Assembly: GCA_019636095.1 (NCBI GenBank)
Contig: JAHBYF010000002.1
Location: forward strand, 434,001 to 498,000
From: Hyphomonadaceae bacterium
GTDB lineage: Bacteria; Pseudomonadota; Alphaproteobacteria; Caulobacterales; Aquidulcibacteraceae
DNA: 64,000 nucleotides
Reading direction: 5' to 3'
Shown here: in pieces, positions 8,562 to 17,273 of the stretch
Layout: each line of letters begins with the position of its first letter
Numbering within the stretch: the first letter of the stretch is position 1
Program-made: the position numbers and the translations under genes
Notes under the pieces: model-generated
Seen by the model: only the letters and a program-made list of their open reading frames with translations
The model's database searches: none
What the model was told of the DNA's origin: nothing

Positions 8562-8951
8562 ATGCGCATGACCACGGACATCGTTGCCTCCTTTGTGGCG
8601 AACAATAAGGTGTCGCCAGAAGAACTGACTGAGCTAATTCGCTCAGTTCACCGCACTTTGGCCGGACTTTCCGACGCCGCTGCCGCGCCCACCCAGGAGC
8701 GCCCGAAGCCAGCCGCCCCGATCAACAGGTCTGTCCAGCACGACTACATTATCTGCCTCGAGGACGGCAAAAAGCTCAAAATGCTCAAGCGTTACTTGCG
8801 CTCCACTTACAATATGAGTCCCGACGACTACCGAAAGCGCTGGGGCTTGCCTGCGGACTATCCGATGGTCGCCCCGGCGTACGCCGCGCGCCGCTCCGAG
8901 TTCGCCAAAAAGATCGGTCTCGGCAAAGGCGTCCGCCGCAAGGACAGCTAA
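8562..8951 (+). CDS. mucR: MucR/Ros-family transcriptional regulator with altered zinc-finger ligands
   Basis: MucR/Ros proteins are H-NS-like global regulators of alphaproteobacteria. The N-terminal oligomerisation helix (TTDIVASFVANNKVSPEELT) is followed by a linker and the DNA-binding domain from about residue 60: YIICLEDGKKLKMLKRYLRS, YNMSPDDYRKRWGLPADYP, MVAPAYAARRSEFAKKIGLG. In zinc-binding Ros the finger uses CxxC or CxxD with two His; here CLED keeps Cys and Asp but both His positions are Tyr (KRYLRSTY), so zinc binding is doubtful. Upstream in-frame starts exist (8463, 8517), but AAGGTGA at 8551-8557 fits the ATG at 8562 (129 residues). Its stop overlaps the convergent small gene by 4 bp. 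Confidence 0.93.
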   Translation: MRMTTDIVASFVANNKVSPEELTELIRSVHRTLAGLSDAAAAPTQERPKPAAPINRSVQHDYIICLEDGKKLKMLKRYLRSTYNMSPDDYRKRWGLPADYPMVAPAYAARRSEFAKKIGLGKGVRRKDS

Positions 8952-9208
8952 ATCAGCTTCCCCGGCCGGCCATCGCCGCCGCTCTCGCTTTCGCCCTCCT
9001 CGCACCGCAACGCCCATTCCAGCTTTTTGAGGGCGAGCGCCCGCACGTCCGCCAGCGCCGCGCTCGCGGGCGCCTGTACGACAACTTCAAGTCCGGTAGC
9101 CACATCCACCGCAGCAACGCGTTGGGCGTCCCCAATGCGGGTGATTTCGAAGATGACCTCGCGCTCTTCGCCGCTCACGAGGTCAAATGCACAGGACACA
9201 TCGCCCAT
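8948..9208 (-). CDS. Small conserved protein of unknown function (DUF6898-like)
   Basis: This 86-residue acidic protein has a short alpha/beta core: [40 protein letters not shown] and a helix [10 protein letters not shown], then a disordered Gly/Glu tail. The pattern of a strand, an A(I/V)D.ATG turn, and a final A..KLE helix resembles the small alphaproteobacterial DUF6898 family, from memory and not checked. It overlaps the 3' end of hemA by 34 bp, so it is probably co-transcribed and translationally coupled with it. No catalytic motif is visible. Confidence 0.7.
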   Translation of the reverse strand: MGDVSCAFDLVSGEEREVIFEITRIGDAQRVAAVDVATGLEVVVQAPASAALADVRALALKKLEWALRCEEGESESGGDGRPGKLI

Positions 9209-10431
9209 ACAGCTTTGAGCGAGGCGACAAGCTGATCCATCAACTCGTCATCATGGAACGGACTCGGCGTGATCCGGAGCCGCTCAGTACCGCGAGGCAC
9301 AGTTGGATAGTTGATTGGCTGCACGTAGATGCCGTGCTGCTCAAGCAGAATATCCGAGATCTTCTTGCAGCGCGCGGCGTCGCCCACGAGCACCGGCACA
9401 ATGTGCGTGGTGCTCTCGGACATCACTGGCAAGCCGGCTTCGCGCAGCAGCGCCTTCAAACGCTCCGAACGGTCCTGCAGGCGATCACGCAAATGCGGAC
9501 ACTCTTTGACGATCCGCACGCTTTCCAGCGCCGCCGCGGCCACCGATGGCGCCAGCGACGTGGTGAAAATGAAACCCGATGCCGACGAACGGATCGCGTC
9601 GATCGCAACGGCGGGGCCGGTCACGTAGCCACCCATCGTGCCAAAGGCTTTCGCCAACGTGCCCTCGATGAAATCCACCCGATCCATAACACCATCGCGT
9701 TCGGCGACGCCGCCGCCCGTCGGCCCGTAAAGGCCCACGCCGTGCACTTCATCGAGATAGGTCATGGCGCCATAGGCTTCGGCGATATCGCAAATCGCTT
9801 CGATCGGCGCGGTGTCGCCATCCATCGAATAGACGCTCTCGAACGCAATCAATTTTGGCGCATCCTCCGGCGCCTCATTCATCAGCGCTTCGAGATGTTG
9901 AATGTCGTTATGACGGAACACCCGGCATTCGCAGCGGGCGCGCTTGATGCCCTCGATCATCGAGGCGTGGTTCTGCGCGTCTGAGAATATCCAGAGGTTT
10001 GGAAAAAGCTTTGAAAGCGTCGACAGCGTCGCGTCGTTCGATACGTAGCCCGAGGTGAACAGCAGCGCGCCTTCCTTGCCATGCAGCGAAGCCAGTTCAC
10101 GTTCAAGATCCACGTGATAGCTCGTGGTGCCAGAGATGTTGCGCGTGCCGCCGGCGCCCGCGCCGACTTTGTCGAGTGCTGCGTGCGCGGCGTCTAGGAC
10201 CTCCGGGCTCTGACCTTGGCCGAGATAGTCGTTCGAGCACCACACCACGATATCGCGCGTCGTGCCGTCTTCACGCCTCAGGGTGGCATGCGGGAAGCGG
10301 CCACGCTCACGCATGATGTCGGCGAACACGCGATAACGTCCTTCGTCGCGAATATTTGCGACGGCTGTCTCGAAGACCTGCTTGTCCTCTTTTCTCACGG
10401 TTCGGCCTTTCCGCGCGGACACCGCGCGCAT
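9175..10431 (-). CDS. hemA: 5-aminolevulinate synthase
   Basis: HemA condenses glycine with succinyl-CoA to 5-aminolevulinate, the alphaproteobacterial (C4) entry to haem. The protein (418 residues) shows RYRVFADI near the N-terminus, [47 protein letters not shown], and the PLP lysine in [14 protein letters not shown]. The C-terminal [20 protein letters not shown] segment is intact. An ATG at 10431 gives about 12 extra N-terminal residues; a GTG at 10398 would match family length better, so the exact start is open. It faces hemB across about 80 bp, which places the first two haem steps under a shared control region. Confidence 0.96.
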   Translation of the reverse strand: MRAVSARKGRTVRKEDKQVFETAVANIRDEGRYRVFADIMRERGRFPHATLRREDGTTRDIVVWCSNDYLGQGQSPEVLDAAHAALDKVGAGAGGTRNISGTTSYHVDLERELASLHGKEGALLFTSGYVSNDATLSTLSKLFPNLWIFSDAQNHASMIEGIKRARCECRVFRHNDIQHLEALMNEAPEDAPKLIAFESVYSMDGDTAPIEAICDIAEAYGAMTYLDEVHGVGLYGPTGGGVAERDGVMDRVDFIEGTLAKAFGTMGGYVTGPAVAIDAIRSSASGFIFTTSLAPSVAAAALESVRIVKECPHLRDRLQDRSERLKALLREAGLPVMSESTTHIVPVLVGDAARCKKISDILLEQHGIYVQPINYPTVPRGTERLRITPSPFHDDELMDQLVASLKAVWAMCPVHLTS

Positions 10432-10512
10432 GAGACTTATAGGATGTTTCAGGCGGACAGGGTAACTGAGGCGCTAACGCGCATGTACGCGCCTCAGTTG
10501 CGAACGGTTCGC

Positions 10513-11529
10513 ATGAAAAGCTATCTCGGAAGATATCCTGCTTCGCGCCCGCGCCGTTTGCGCCAGAACAATTGGGTGCGCCGTCTCACCCAAGAAGCGC
10601 AGTTGAGCGTGGATGACCTCATCTGGGCGCTTGTCGTTCACGAGGGTCGCGAAGATGAAATCCCTGTTGCAGCGATGCCCGGAACGGCGCGGCTGTCGGT
10701 GGCCGCCGCCGCCAAGGCCGCCAAGCGCGCCGAGGATCTTGGCATTCCCGCGATCGCGGTGTTCCCGTTCATCGATCCGGCGAAGAAGGACGCGACTGGC
10801 CGCGAAGCCCTGAACGCCAACGGCCTCGTGTGCAACGCGGTGCGCGCAATGAAGGATGCTGCGCCTGGCGTCGGCCTCATGGTCGATGTCGCGCTCGATC
10901 CGTTCACCGATCATGGCCATGACGGCCTGCTGCAGGACGGCCGCATCGCAAACGACGAGACCGTGAAGGTGCTGGTCGAACAAGCCATCGTTCAAACGCG
11001 CGCGGGCGCCGACATCGTCGCGCCATCAGACATGATGGACGGGCGCGTTGGGGCAATCCGCGCCGGCCTCGACGGCGCTGGCTTTCAGGACACCATGATC
11101 ATGTCCTACGCCGCCAAATATGCGTCTGCCTTCTACGGTCCCTATCGCGAAGCCATCGGCTCTGGAAAGCTCGGCAGCGGCGCGATCGCAAACCCCGGCG
11201 ACAAACGCACCTACCAGATGGCCGCCGGCAACACTGACGAAGCGTTGCGTGAAGTCGCAATGGACATCGCCGAAGGCGCCGACATGGTGATGGTGAAACC
11301 GGGCATGCCGTATCTCGACATTGTCGCCCGCGTGAAAGCCGAGTTCGGCGTGCCAACCTACGCCTTCCAGGTCAGCGGCGAATACGCGATGATCAAGGCC
11401 GCAACGCAAAACGGCTGGCTCGACGAAGATCGCGCCATCTTGGAAAGCCTCACCGCATTCAAGCGCGCCGGCGCCGACGGGATCATCACGTACTTCGCAC
11501 CTAAAGCCGCGGAACTCCTCGGCGCCTAA
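10513..11529 (+). CDS. hemB: Delta-aminolevulinic acid dehydratase (porphobilinogen synthase), Mg-type
   Basis: HemB condenses two aminolevulinates into porphobilinogen. The two active-site lysines are in SYAAKYASAFYGPYREA and MVMVKPGMPYLDI. In place of the cysteine zinc triad of zinc-dependent enzymes the sequence reads DVALDPFTDHGHDGLL, the aspartate-rich form of magnesium-dependent HemB. The frame is open far upstream, but alignment of the N-terminus (YPASRPRRLRQNNWVRRLTQ) points to the ATG at 10513 (338 residues); ATGs at 10483 and 10444 are alternatives, and none has a clear ribosome-binding site. Its stop overlaps the yciB ATG (TAATG). Confidence 0.95.
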   Translation: MKSYLGRYPASRPRRLRQNNWVRRLTQEAQLSVDDLIWALVVHEGREDEIPVAAMPGTARLSVAAAAKAAKRAEDLGIPAIAVFPFIDPAKKDATGREALNANGLVCNAVRAMKDAAPGVGLMVDVALDPFTDHGHDGLLQDGRIANDETVKVLVEQAIVQTRAGADIVAPSDMMDGRVGAIRAGLDGAGFQDTMIMSYAAKYASAFYGPYREAIGSGKLGSGAIANPGDKRTYQMAAGNTDEALREVAMDIAEGADMVMVKPGMPYLDIVARVKAEFGVPTYAFQVSGEYAMIKAATQNGWLDEDRAILESLTAFKRAGADGIITYFAPKAAELLGA

Positions 11530-12116
11530 TGCGCTACGTCTTGGAAGCCGCCCGTCCGATCCTGATCGATCTTCTCTCGACGATCGTCTTCTTCGTTCTG
11601 CTCTGGACAACGCGCGACTTCATCCTCGCCACCGCACTCGGCATCGCAGCAGGCGTCGTCGAAGTCACGATCCGCCTCGTCCGCAAGAAGCCCATCGGCG
11701 TTATCACCTGGATGAGCCTCGGCCTCGTCGTCATCATGGGCAGCGCAAGCATCTTCACGCACAACCCACTGTTCGTGATGCTGAAGCCGACGATCGCCTA
11801 CAGCCTCGTCGGCGCCGCCATGCTCAAGCGCGGCTGGATGCACCATTATTTGCCCGAGATCGCCAAACCTTACCTCACACGTGATGATCTCGCCCCGTGG
11901 GGTTACGCTTGGTCCAGTCTGATGTTCTTCAGCGCCGTGCTCAACATCGCGCTGGCGCTAACGCTCGATCCCATCGCCTGGAGCGCATCGCTTTCAATCT
12001 TTGGATTGGCCAGCAAGATCGTGCTGTTCGCCATCACCTACGCCGCGATACGCGCGCGAGTGCGCAGCGTCCGAAACTCTGTTCAAGCGAAAACGCAGGC
12101 TGACAGCGCGGCTTAA
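11529..12116 (+). CDS. yciB: YciB/septation protein A family inner-membrane protein
   Basis: YciB proteins are inner-membrane proteins linked to cell envelope synthesis and division in enterobacteria; the molecular role is unsettled. The 195-residue protein has about five membrane segments, with family landmarks ILIDLLSTIVFFVLLW, ILATALGIAAGVVEV, TWMSLGLVVIMGSASIF, HNPLFVMLKPTIAYSLVGA and WSSLMFFSAVLNIALAL. The DP/NP-F-KPTI.Y motif is the best family signature. It is translationally coupled to hemB by a TAATG overlap and ends 4 bp inside the convergent receiver-domain gene. Confidence 0.85.
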   Translation: MRYVLEAARPILIDLLSTIVFFVLLWTTRDFILATALGIAAGVVEVTIRLVRKKPIGVITWMSLGLVVIMGSASIFTHNPLFVMLKPTIAYSLVGAAMLKRGWMHHYLPEIAKPYLTRDDLAPWGYAWSSLMFFSAVLNIALALTLDPIAWSASLSIFGLASKIVLFAITYAAIRARVRSVRNSVQAKTQADSAA

Positions 12117-12958
12117 GCGGCCCGCTGCATGGATGCTTTGCCGACCGCTTGGCGTACGCCCTCGGCAATCTCCTCGCGACGCGTAGCCTGATCGGCGCCT
12201 AGCGAGACCAGCTTCACAACTCCGTTCACGCAGACTTCAAGCGAGGCGCGAACTGCCTCTGGCCGCAGGCCTTTCGCCGATGACAGTTGCAGCGCAAAAG
12301 CGGCGCAAGCCCGCATCAACGGCCCGTCACCCGCATTCACTGCGTAAGCTTGGACCTCGCGCAGCGCAGCTTCGCAGCCTTCAAGCTTGTTGGCATCCAC
12401 TGCATATGCGGCGGCGGCGGAGACCAGCGCTTCCACCACGGTCTTGACCGTCTTCGGGTCAGCGGGCGTTGCTGAGTCGTCAACCTTGCGGCGCTTCTTC
12501 GGCGCACCGGCCGTTACAATGCCAGCGCGACGGCACGGACCGACATAGCCTTCCGCGTCGATGAATTCGCGCGGTTTGCTCAAAACCTTCGTGATCGTAG
12601 CCATCAAGACCTTCGCGGAGATCGGCTTGCCAATCAGAGCATTGGCCCCCGCGTGACGGCATTGCTCTGCCATCGCAAGTGAGAAGGCGCCCGATGTGAT
12701 GAAGATCGCTTGCTTGCGGCCTGGCAGCTTGCGATTGCGACGATACATTCTCGTCCACGCCGCACCGTCGAGCGGGGCCATCTCGAATGAAGCAATGACG
12801 ACATCGGCATTGTAGACTTCGAGCAAGTCCATCGCCTGGGCCTGGTCTGGGACGACCTTGACCCTATCGACGCCGGCATTGCGAAGCAGATCCAGAATGA
12901 TCTGCCCCTCGTACCTGTTCGGCTCGATGATGAGTACGGTCCAGTTCTTGACGTTCAA
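12113..12958 (-). CDS. Receiver-like protein lacking the phosphoacceptor aspartate
   Basis: Residues 5-125 have the fold pattern of a response-regulator receiver: TVLIIEPNR for the first strand and acidic pocket, VIASFEMAPLDG for the third strand, FITSGA with the switch Thr, and ALIGKPIS with the conserved Lys. The phosphoacceptor Asp is replaced by Ser (IASFEM) and the first acidic pair is reduced to one Glu, so normal phosphorylation is unlikely. A basic linker (APKKRRK) leads to a helical C-terminal region (about 165-275) rich in Ala and Val with no DNA-binding motif I recognise. No histidine kinase is adjacent. It is convergent with yciB and preceded by about 100 bp of non-coding DNA. Confidence 0.8.
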   Translation of the reverse strand: MNVKNWTVLIIEPNRYEGQIILDLLRNAGVDRVKVVPDQAQAMDLLEVYNADVVIASFEMAPLDGAAWTRMYRRNRKLPGRKQAIFITSGAFSLAMAEQCRHAGANALIGKPISAKVLMATITKVLSKPREFIDAEGYVGPCRRAGIVTAGAPKKRRKVDDSATPADPKTVKTVVEALVSAAAAYAVDANKLEGCEAALREVQAYAVNAGDGPLMRACAAFALQLSSAKGLRPEAVRASLEVCVNGVVKLVSLGADQATRREEIAEGVRQAVGKASMQRAA

Positions 12959-13059
12959 GCGACGACGCTCCCACCAAGCGAAGTCGGTAAACTACACGAC
13001 AGCCTTTAAGAGACATTGAAGCGTCGACGTAACGTCAATTACCGTTCAGGTCGCAACTG

Positions 13060-13929
13060 CTAATTCTTCGCGCGGGGCTCTAAGCGCGCGATGAGGCTCG
13101 ACGTGTCCCAGCGCTTGCCGCCCATTGCTTGCACGTCGGCGTAAAAGCGGTCGATGAGTTCGGTCAGTTCGAGCCTAGCGCCATTGCGCTCCGCCTCCTC
13201 AAGCACAAGCCCGAGATCCTTGCGCATCCAATCCACTGCGAAACCGAAATCGAACCGCCCTTCATTCATAGTTTTCCAGCGGTTCTCCATCTGCCAGCTC
13301 TGCGCCGCTCCCTTTGAGATTGCAGCGACGACCTTTTCAACGTCGAGCTCGGCGCGCTTGGCGAAGTGCAATCCTTCAGCGAGCCCCTGCACGACGCCTG
13401 CGATACATATTTGATTAACCATCTTCGCCAGCTGACCCGATCCGGCTGGGCCGATCAGCGTCATGTTCGCCGCATATGCCGCCATGATGGGCTGCGCCTC
13501 GGCGAACCAGGACGGCTCACCGCCCGCCATTACCGTGAGCTTGCCCGCTTCCGCGCCGGCCTGTCCGCCAGACACTGGCGCATCGAGAAACCCGAACCCG
13601 CGTTCCTCGGCTCTTTCGGCGAGTTCGCGCGCAATCTCGGCCGACGCCGTCGTGTGATCGACGAAGATCGCGCCCTTCCGCATCGTCGTGGACGCAGCGT
13701 CGAAGACCTCGCGCAAATCACGATCGTTGCCGACGCAGGAGAACACGATGTCAGCCCCTTCCGCAGCGTTCGCCACCGAAGAGTACGTGCGTCCCTTATG
13801 CTTCTGGGCCCAATCGCGCGCCTTCTCTTCAGTACGGTTGTAGACCGCAACGTCATGGCCAGCGCGCGCGAGATGACCCGCCATCGGTCCGCCCATCACG
13901 CCCAATCCAATGAAAGCGGTTCTCGCCAT
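13060..13929 (-). CDS. NAD(P)-dependent beta-hydroxyacid dehydrogenase (3-hydroxyisobutyrate dehydrogenase family)
   Basis: This 289-residue enzyme belongs to the family that oxidises 3-hydroxy acids or reduces short semialdehydes. It starts with the Rossmann motif [20 protein letters not shown] and VYNRTEEKA, which is typical for NADP- or NAD-binding members. The substrate-binding [14 protein letters not shown] and [16 protein letters not shown], with the catalytic Lys, are intact. Substrate (3-hydroxyisobutyrate, glyoxylate semialdehyde or other) cannot be told from sequence. It lies 17 bp downstream of a flavin-reductase-like gene on the same strand, so the two may form an operon. Confidence 0.9.
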   Translation of the reverse strand: MARTAFIGLGVMGGPMAGHLARAGHDVAVYNRTEEKARDWAQKHKGRTYSSVANAAEGADIVFSCVGNDRDLREVFDAASTTMRKGAIFVDHTTASAEIARELAERAEERGFGFLDAPVSGGQAGAEAGKLTVMAGGEPSWFAEAQPIMAAYAANMTLIGPAGSGQLAKMVNQICIAGVVQGLAEGLHFAKRAELDVEKVVAAISKGAAQSWQMENRWKTMNEGRFDFGFAVDWMRKDLGLVLEEAERNGARLELTELIDRFYADVQAMGGKRWDTSSLIARLEPRAKN

Positions 13930-13946
13930 TCGTCTTCGCTCCGAGC

Positions 13947-14432
13947 CTAGTCCGTGCGACCGGCGATCTCGCCGTAACCGCCACGAAAAAATGTCAACGC
14001 CGCGCCAGCGTGCGTGCGTGCGTCCAGCACTTCACCAATAATGATCAGATGGTCGCCAGCTTCCACTCTATGGTGGGTGCGGCAGGCCAGTTGCGCCAGC
14101 CCTGTGCGCAAAACCTTGATCCCCGCCAGCGTCTCCGCGTCGCCCGCCTGCAAGTCCTGGGTCGTGGCCTTTGCAAACCGCCGCGCGGTAGCCTCGGCGT
14201 CAGCGCCCAGCACCGTAACACCCCAACGATCCGCCTCAGCAAACGGTGCATAGCGCGCCGAACGTGCGCCCAGGCACCATAACAACAGCCGCGGCGCGAG
14301 TGACACGGAGGTGAGCGAATTCACCGTCATCCCCAACCAGGCGCCATCAGCGTCGGCAGCCGTCACCACCGTCACACCAGTGGCGAACGCACCCATGGCG
14401 CGTCGGTATGCCTGTTCAGGATCGATTTCCAC
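13947..14432 (-). CDS. Flavin reductase-like FMN-binding protein
   Basis: Proteins of this family reduce free flavin with NAD(P)H, usually for a partner monooxygenase, or bind FMN themselves. The 161-residue domain begins AYRRAMGAFATGVTVVTA, followed by LGMTVNSLTSVSLAPRLLLW, FAEADRWGVTVL and the HLIIIGEVLDAR strand. The open frame runs much further upstream, but the GTG at 14432 has GGAG six bases before it, and the family alignment begins exactly there. No monooxygenase lies beside it; its neighbour is the dehydrogenase at 13060-13929. Confidence 0.88.
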   Translation of the reverse strand: MEIDPEQAYRRAMGAFATGVTVVTAADADGAWLGMTVNSLTSVSLAPRLLLWCLGARSARYAPFAEADRWGVTVLGADAEATARRFAKATTQDLQAGDAETLAGIKVLRTGLAQLACRTHHRVEAGDHLIIIGEVLDARTHAGAALTFFRGGYGEIAGRTD

Positions 14433-14513
14433 GCTTGCTCCGCCAATCCTATTCAACGCGATCTTAACGCTGTTCGTCCAATGGTTCGCCCACTCAGCCA
14501 GAACGGTTGGATT

Positions 14514-15431
14514 ATGACTGCTGCGACCAATCAACGCCCCATCATTATCAAGAAAATCAAGAAGGTCGTGGGCGGAGGCCATCACGGCGGCGCGTGGAAA
14601 GTCGCCTACGCGGACTTCGTCACCGCGATGATGGCGTTCTTCCTGCTGATGTGGCTGATTAACACCACAAGCCCTGAGCAACGAAGGGGTATCGCCGAGT
14701 TCTTCGCACCTGCCAGCGTCAGCCGCGTCTCCTCCGGCGCCGGCGGCCTGCTGGAAGGCACGAGTTTCGCCGAAGAGGGCGTTCGCCACGGCCACTCGGC
14801 TCCCGTCGCCGCCGCGTCGGAACCACAATACACCTCCAACGCCAGCGCCCAGAACGAAGCCCAATCCAACACCGGCGCAGGCGGCGAAAACAATCCCAAC
14901 GAGGATAGTTTGTCGCGCGCCCGCACGCTGCGTGAGACTGCGGAATTCTCACGCGCCGAGGTCGCAATCCGTCAGGCCATGCAAGACATGCCCGACGTCG
15001 CTGAACTCTCGCGCAATGTCATCGTTGAACAGACGCCCGAAGGCCTGCGCATTCAGATCATCGATCAAGAGGGCCGCTCGATGTTCGCCTCGGGCGACGC
15101 CGCCCCCAACGATCGCGCGCGGCGCCTCCTTGTCGCCATTTCCGGCGTGATCGCGCAGCTGCCGAACCGCCTCACCATTTCAGGCCACACCGATGGATCG
15201 CCATCGGGGGGCCACTACGCCTCAAACTTCGAGCTCTCCGCGGCGCGCGCCAACGAAGCGCGACGAATCCTGCAATCGCAAGGCATCCCGGCAGAGCGCA
15301 TCTACGAGGTCGCCGGCCGCGCCGACAGCGAGCCGCTTTTTGCCGACGACCCGACGCTTCCTGGTAACCGCCGCATCGCCATCACATTGCTTCGCGAGGC
15401 GCCGCCTCTGCCCGCCGATCACGATCTCTAA
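14514..15431 (+). CDS. motB: Flagellar motor stator protein MotB
   Basis: MotB anchors the proton-driven stator to peptidoglycan. The protein (305 residues) has a basic cytoplasmic start (IIIKKIKKVVGGGHHGG), one membrane segment with the proton-carrying aspartate (KVAYADFVTAMMAFFLLMWL), a long low-complexity plug/linker, and a C-terminal OmpA-like domain with LTISGHTDGSPSG, NFELSAARANEARRIL and the closing PGNRRIAITLL. The ATG at 14514 removes eleven residues of the longest frame and gives the standard MotB N-terminus. No motA or other flagellar gene is next to it; motA and motB are also separate in Caulobacter. Confidence 0.95.
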   Translation: MTAATNQRPIIIKKIKKVVGGGHHGGAWKVAYADFVTAMMAFFLLMWLINTTSPEQRRGIAEFFAPASVSRVSSGAGGLLEGTSFAEEGVRHGHSAPVAAASEPQYTSNASAQNEAQSNTGAGGENNPNEDSLSRARTLRETAEFSRAEVAIRQAMQDMPDVAELSRNVIVEQTPEGLRIQIIDQEGRSMFASGDAAPNDRARRLLVAISGVIAQLPNRLTISGHTDGSPSGGHYASNFELSAARANEARRILQSQGIPAERIYEVAGRADSEPLFADDPTLPGNRRIAITLLREAPPLPADHDL

Positions 15432-15551
15432 CCTAGCCATTGACGATTATTTCGGCTGGTATCCGGTTCAATCCTGGCATCACAAACGCCTGCGCTTGAT
15501 AAAGCGACAAATTTGTTAGAGTGGCCCAGCGGACTCACCGCGACGGACTAG

Positions 15552-17186
15552 GTGATGACCAAGAACGGCGACCCAACGGCTCTGCGACTGTTCGCGATGC
15601 GCGCGGCCATCTTGGCGAGCGCCGCAGTTTTCGTGTTCTGGAGCTTCTACGCAGTCGACCATTTCCTGGCGTCGGGCAGCGGTGGAGGAAACTATCCTAG
15701 CCCGCTGTCGCGCTATCTGGCTTTCGACCCCGGCGGTCTCAGCGACGCGATTTCGTCATTGGGGGCGATCAACGTCGCGGTCTTCGGCATCGTCATCACG
15801 GTTTGCTCGATCATCGTGCAGCTCACCGCCGATCGCTACACCGGAGTCGCCAGCATCTTTCTGCGCGATCGCGTCAATGTCCTCGTCGCGGCATATTATG
15901 TGATCTCTTGCGTGGTGGGGCTTTGGCTCTCCGCTTCACTTCACAGCAATTACGTGCCGACCGTCACACTGGTCATGACGCTCTCGCTGACGACGGGCGG
16001 CATCATCGTCATGGTGCCCTACTTCGCCTACGTTTTCTGGTTTTTGGAACCTCAGAACCTCATTCGGCGCATTCGCGCTGAAGCGGTAACGCGCGCGCGA
16101 ACGGGCGCCCTCGTTCACACAAAGGAAGGCGCCGCCGCCCAAGCCAATCTGGTCGGCGCTCTGGAAGAACTCACCGACATCACCAGCAACTCCATCTCGG
16201 GCAAAGACAAGATCATCGCCAGCGCCGCAGTCGATGCGCTGCGCGACATGGCGATCGAATATCTCCGCGTCAAACCGCAAGCAGCGCCGGTTTGGTTTGA
16301 CGTCGGCCCAGAGATTCGACTCAACCCAGACTTCGTCGCGATGGATCCGGAATCCTTGCGCGACCTCGAACAGCGCCACACCTGGGTCGAATGGAAGGTG
16401 CTGCGGCAATATCTCAGCATCTACAATGAATCTCTCGGCCCGATGCGTGACATCAACTATCTGATCGCCATCGACACGCGCTACATCGCCGAGGCCGCCG
16501 CCAAGGCCAATGACGAGCACCTGATCCAACTCGTGCTTCGGTTCCTCAACTCATTCCTGCGCGCCACGCTCAACGCCCGCGACGTCCGCACCTGCTACAA
16601 TGTGCTGAACCAGTACCGAAAGCTCGGCGAGTTCATGCTGCTCGACGGCCATCACGACGCCGCGCTCGAGTGTGTTCGGCACATGAAATATTATGGCCTC
16701 GTCGCTTTCGACATGGATCTGCACTTCGTCACTGAGACGGTTGCGCATGACATGTCGATGTTGGCCCAAGTCGCTCACCATGTTGGCTCGCCGGTCGAGC
16801 CGAGCATCCTTGCCGATTTCCTCGAACTCGACCGCCCGCCTTTCGTGCGCGCGCAGGAAAAAGCATTGATGGGCGTGCGCAAGGCACAGGTGAAACTTGC
16901 CGCGTACTACATCCTTGCCGGACAGCCAGAACGCGCCCGCGCAATCGCCAACGACATGCGGGACGAACCCATCGACCGGCTGAAACTCATCCGCCGCCAA
17001 CTTGAGAACGTGGCCAACAAGGACTTCTGGGAAATCACCGATCGCGGCCGCAATTTTGAATACATGCCGCCCGAACAACGGGCGTGCCTCGCGACCTATT
17101 TTGATTGGCTCGGTGTCGACGAGGTTCCGCCGGATCCTAAGCCGCCGGTGGCTTCGGCCCCGGAAGAGCTCCCCAAGCAGAAATAG
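15552..17186 (+). CDS. Large membrane protein, DUF2254-like, with a long cytoplasmic C-terminal region
   Basis: The first 200 of 544 residues hold four membrane segments (around 15-35, 70-95, 110-130 and 140-165), with FGIVITVCSIIVQLTADRYT followed by IFLRDRVNVLVAAYYVIS, a pattern typical of DUF2254 membrane proteins. The remaining about 340 residues are soluble and mainly helical (for example LEELTDITSNSIS, LRQYLSIYNES, LRFLNSFLRATLNARDV) and end in a proline-rich tail. The function of the family is unknown. The GTG at 15552 and the ATG at 15555 are equally possible starts. It stands alone between motB and padR. Confidence 0.8.
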   Translation: MMTKNGDPTALRLFAMRAAILASAAVFVFWSFYAVDHFLASGSGGGNYPSPLSRYLAFDPGGLSDAISSLGAINVAVFGIVITVCSIIVQLTADRYTGVASIFLRDRVNVLVAAYYVISCVVGLWLSASLHSNYVPTVTLVMTLSLTTGGIIVMVPYFAYVFWFLEPQNLIRRIRAEAVTRARTGALVHTKEGAAAQANLVGALEELTDITSNSISGKDKIIASAAVDALRDMAIEYLRVKPQAAPVWFDVGPEIRLNPDFVAMDPESLRDLEQRHTWVEWKVLRQYLSIYNESLGPMRDINYLIAIDTRYIAEAAAKANDEHLIQLVLRFLNSFLRATLNARDVRTCYNVLNQYRKLGEFMLLDGHHDAALECVRHMKYYGLVAFDMDLHFVTETVAHDMSMLAQVAHHVGSPVEPSILADFLELDRPPFVRAQEKALMGVRKAQVKLAAYYILAGQPERARAIANDMRDEPIDRLKLIRRQLENVANKDFWEITDRGRNFEYMPPEQRACLATYFDWLGVDEVPPDPKPPVASAPEELPKQK

Positions 17187-17225
17187 CCGCCCTTCGCGCA
17201 GGCTCCCGTAAACCCCTTTTCAGCC

Positions 17226-17268
17226 TTGACAACCTTGGTCTTCGCCTATACCTTGTTATTCCAAGGTA
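17226..17268 (+). promoter_or_regulatory. padR promoter with overlapping palindromic operator
   Basis: A -35 box TTGACA is at 17226-17231. The perfect palindrome TACCTTG-TTATTC-CAAGGTA (17249-17268) lies where the -10 region should be (TATACC at 17247 is the best -10), and a further half-site ACCTTGG is at 17232-17238. The site ends six bases before the padR ATG and includes its AAGG ribosome-binding site. Placement and symmetry fit autorepression by the dimeric PadR protein; this is inferred. Confidence 0.6.
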
Positions 17269-17273
17269 GCTTT

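Noticed and set aside
10216..10512. N-terminal extension of HemB
   Set aside because: It overlaps the 5' end of hemA on the other strand and has no counterpart in HemB proteins.
14471..14487. GTTC-N8-GTTC upstream of motB
   Set aside because: The spacer is eight, not seven, bases, and motB is not a damage-response gene.
14433..14864. Long N-terminal extension of the flavin reductase-like gene
   Set aside because: It is antisense to motB; the GTG at 14432 has a good ribosome-binding site and fits the family.
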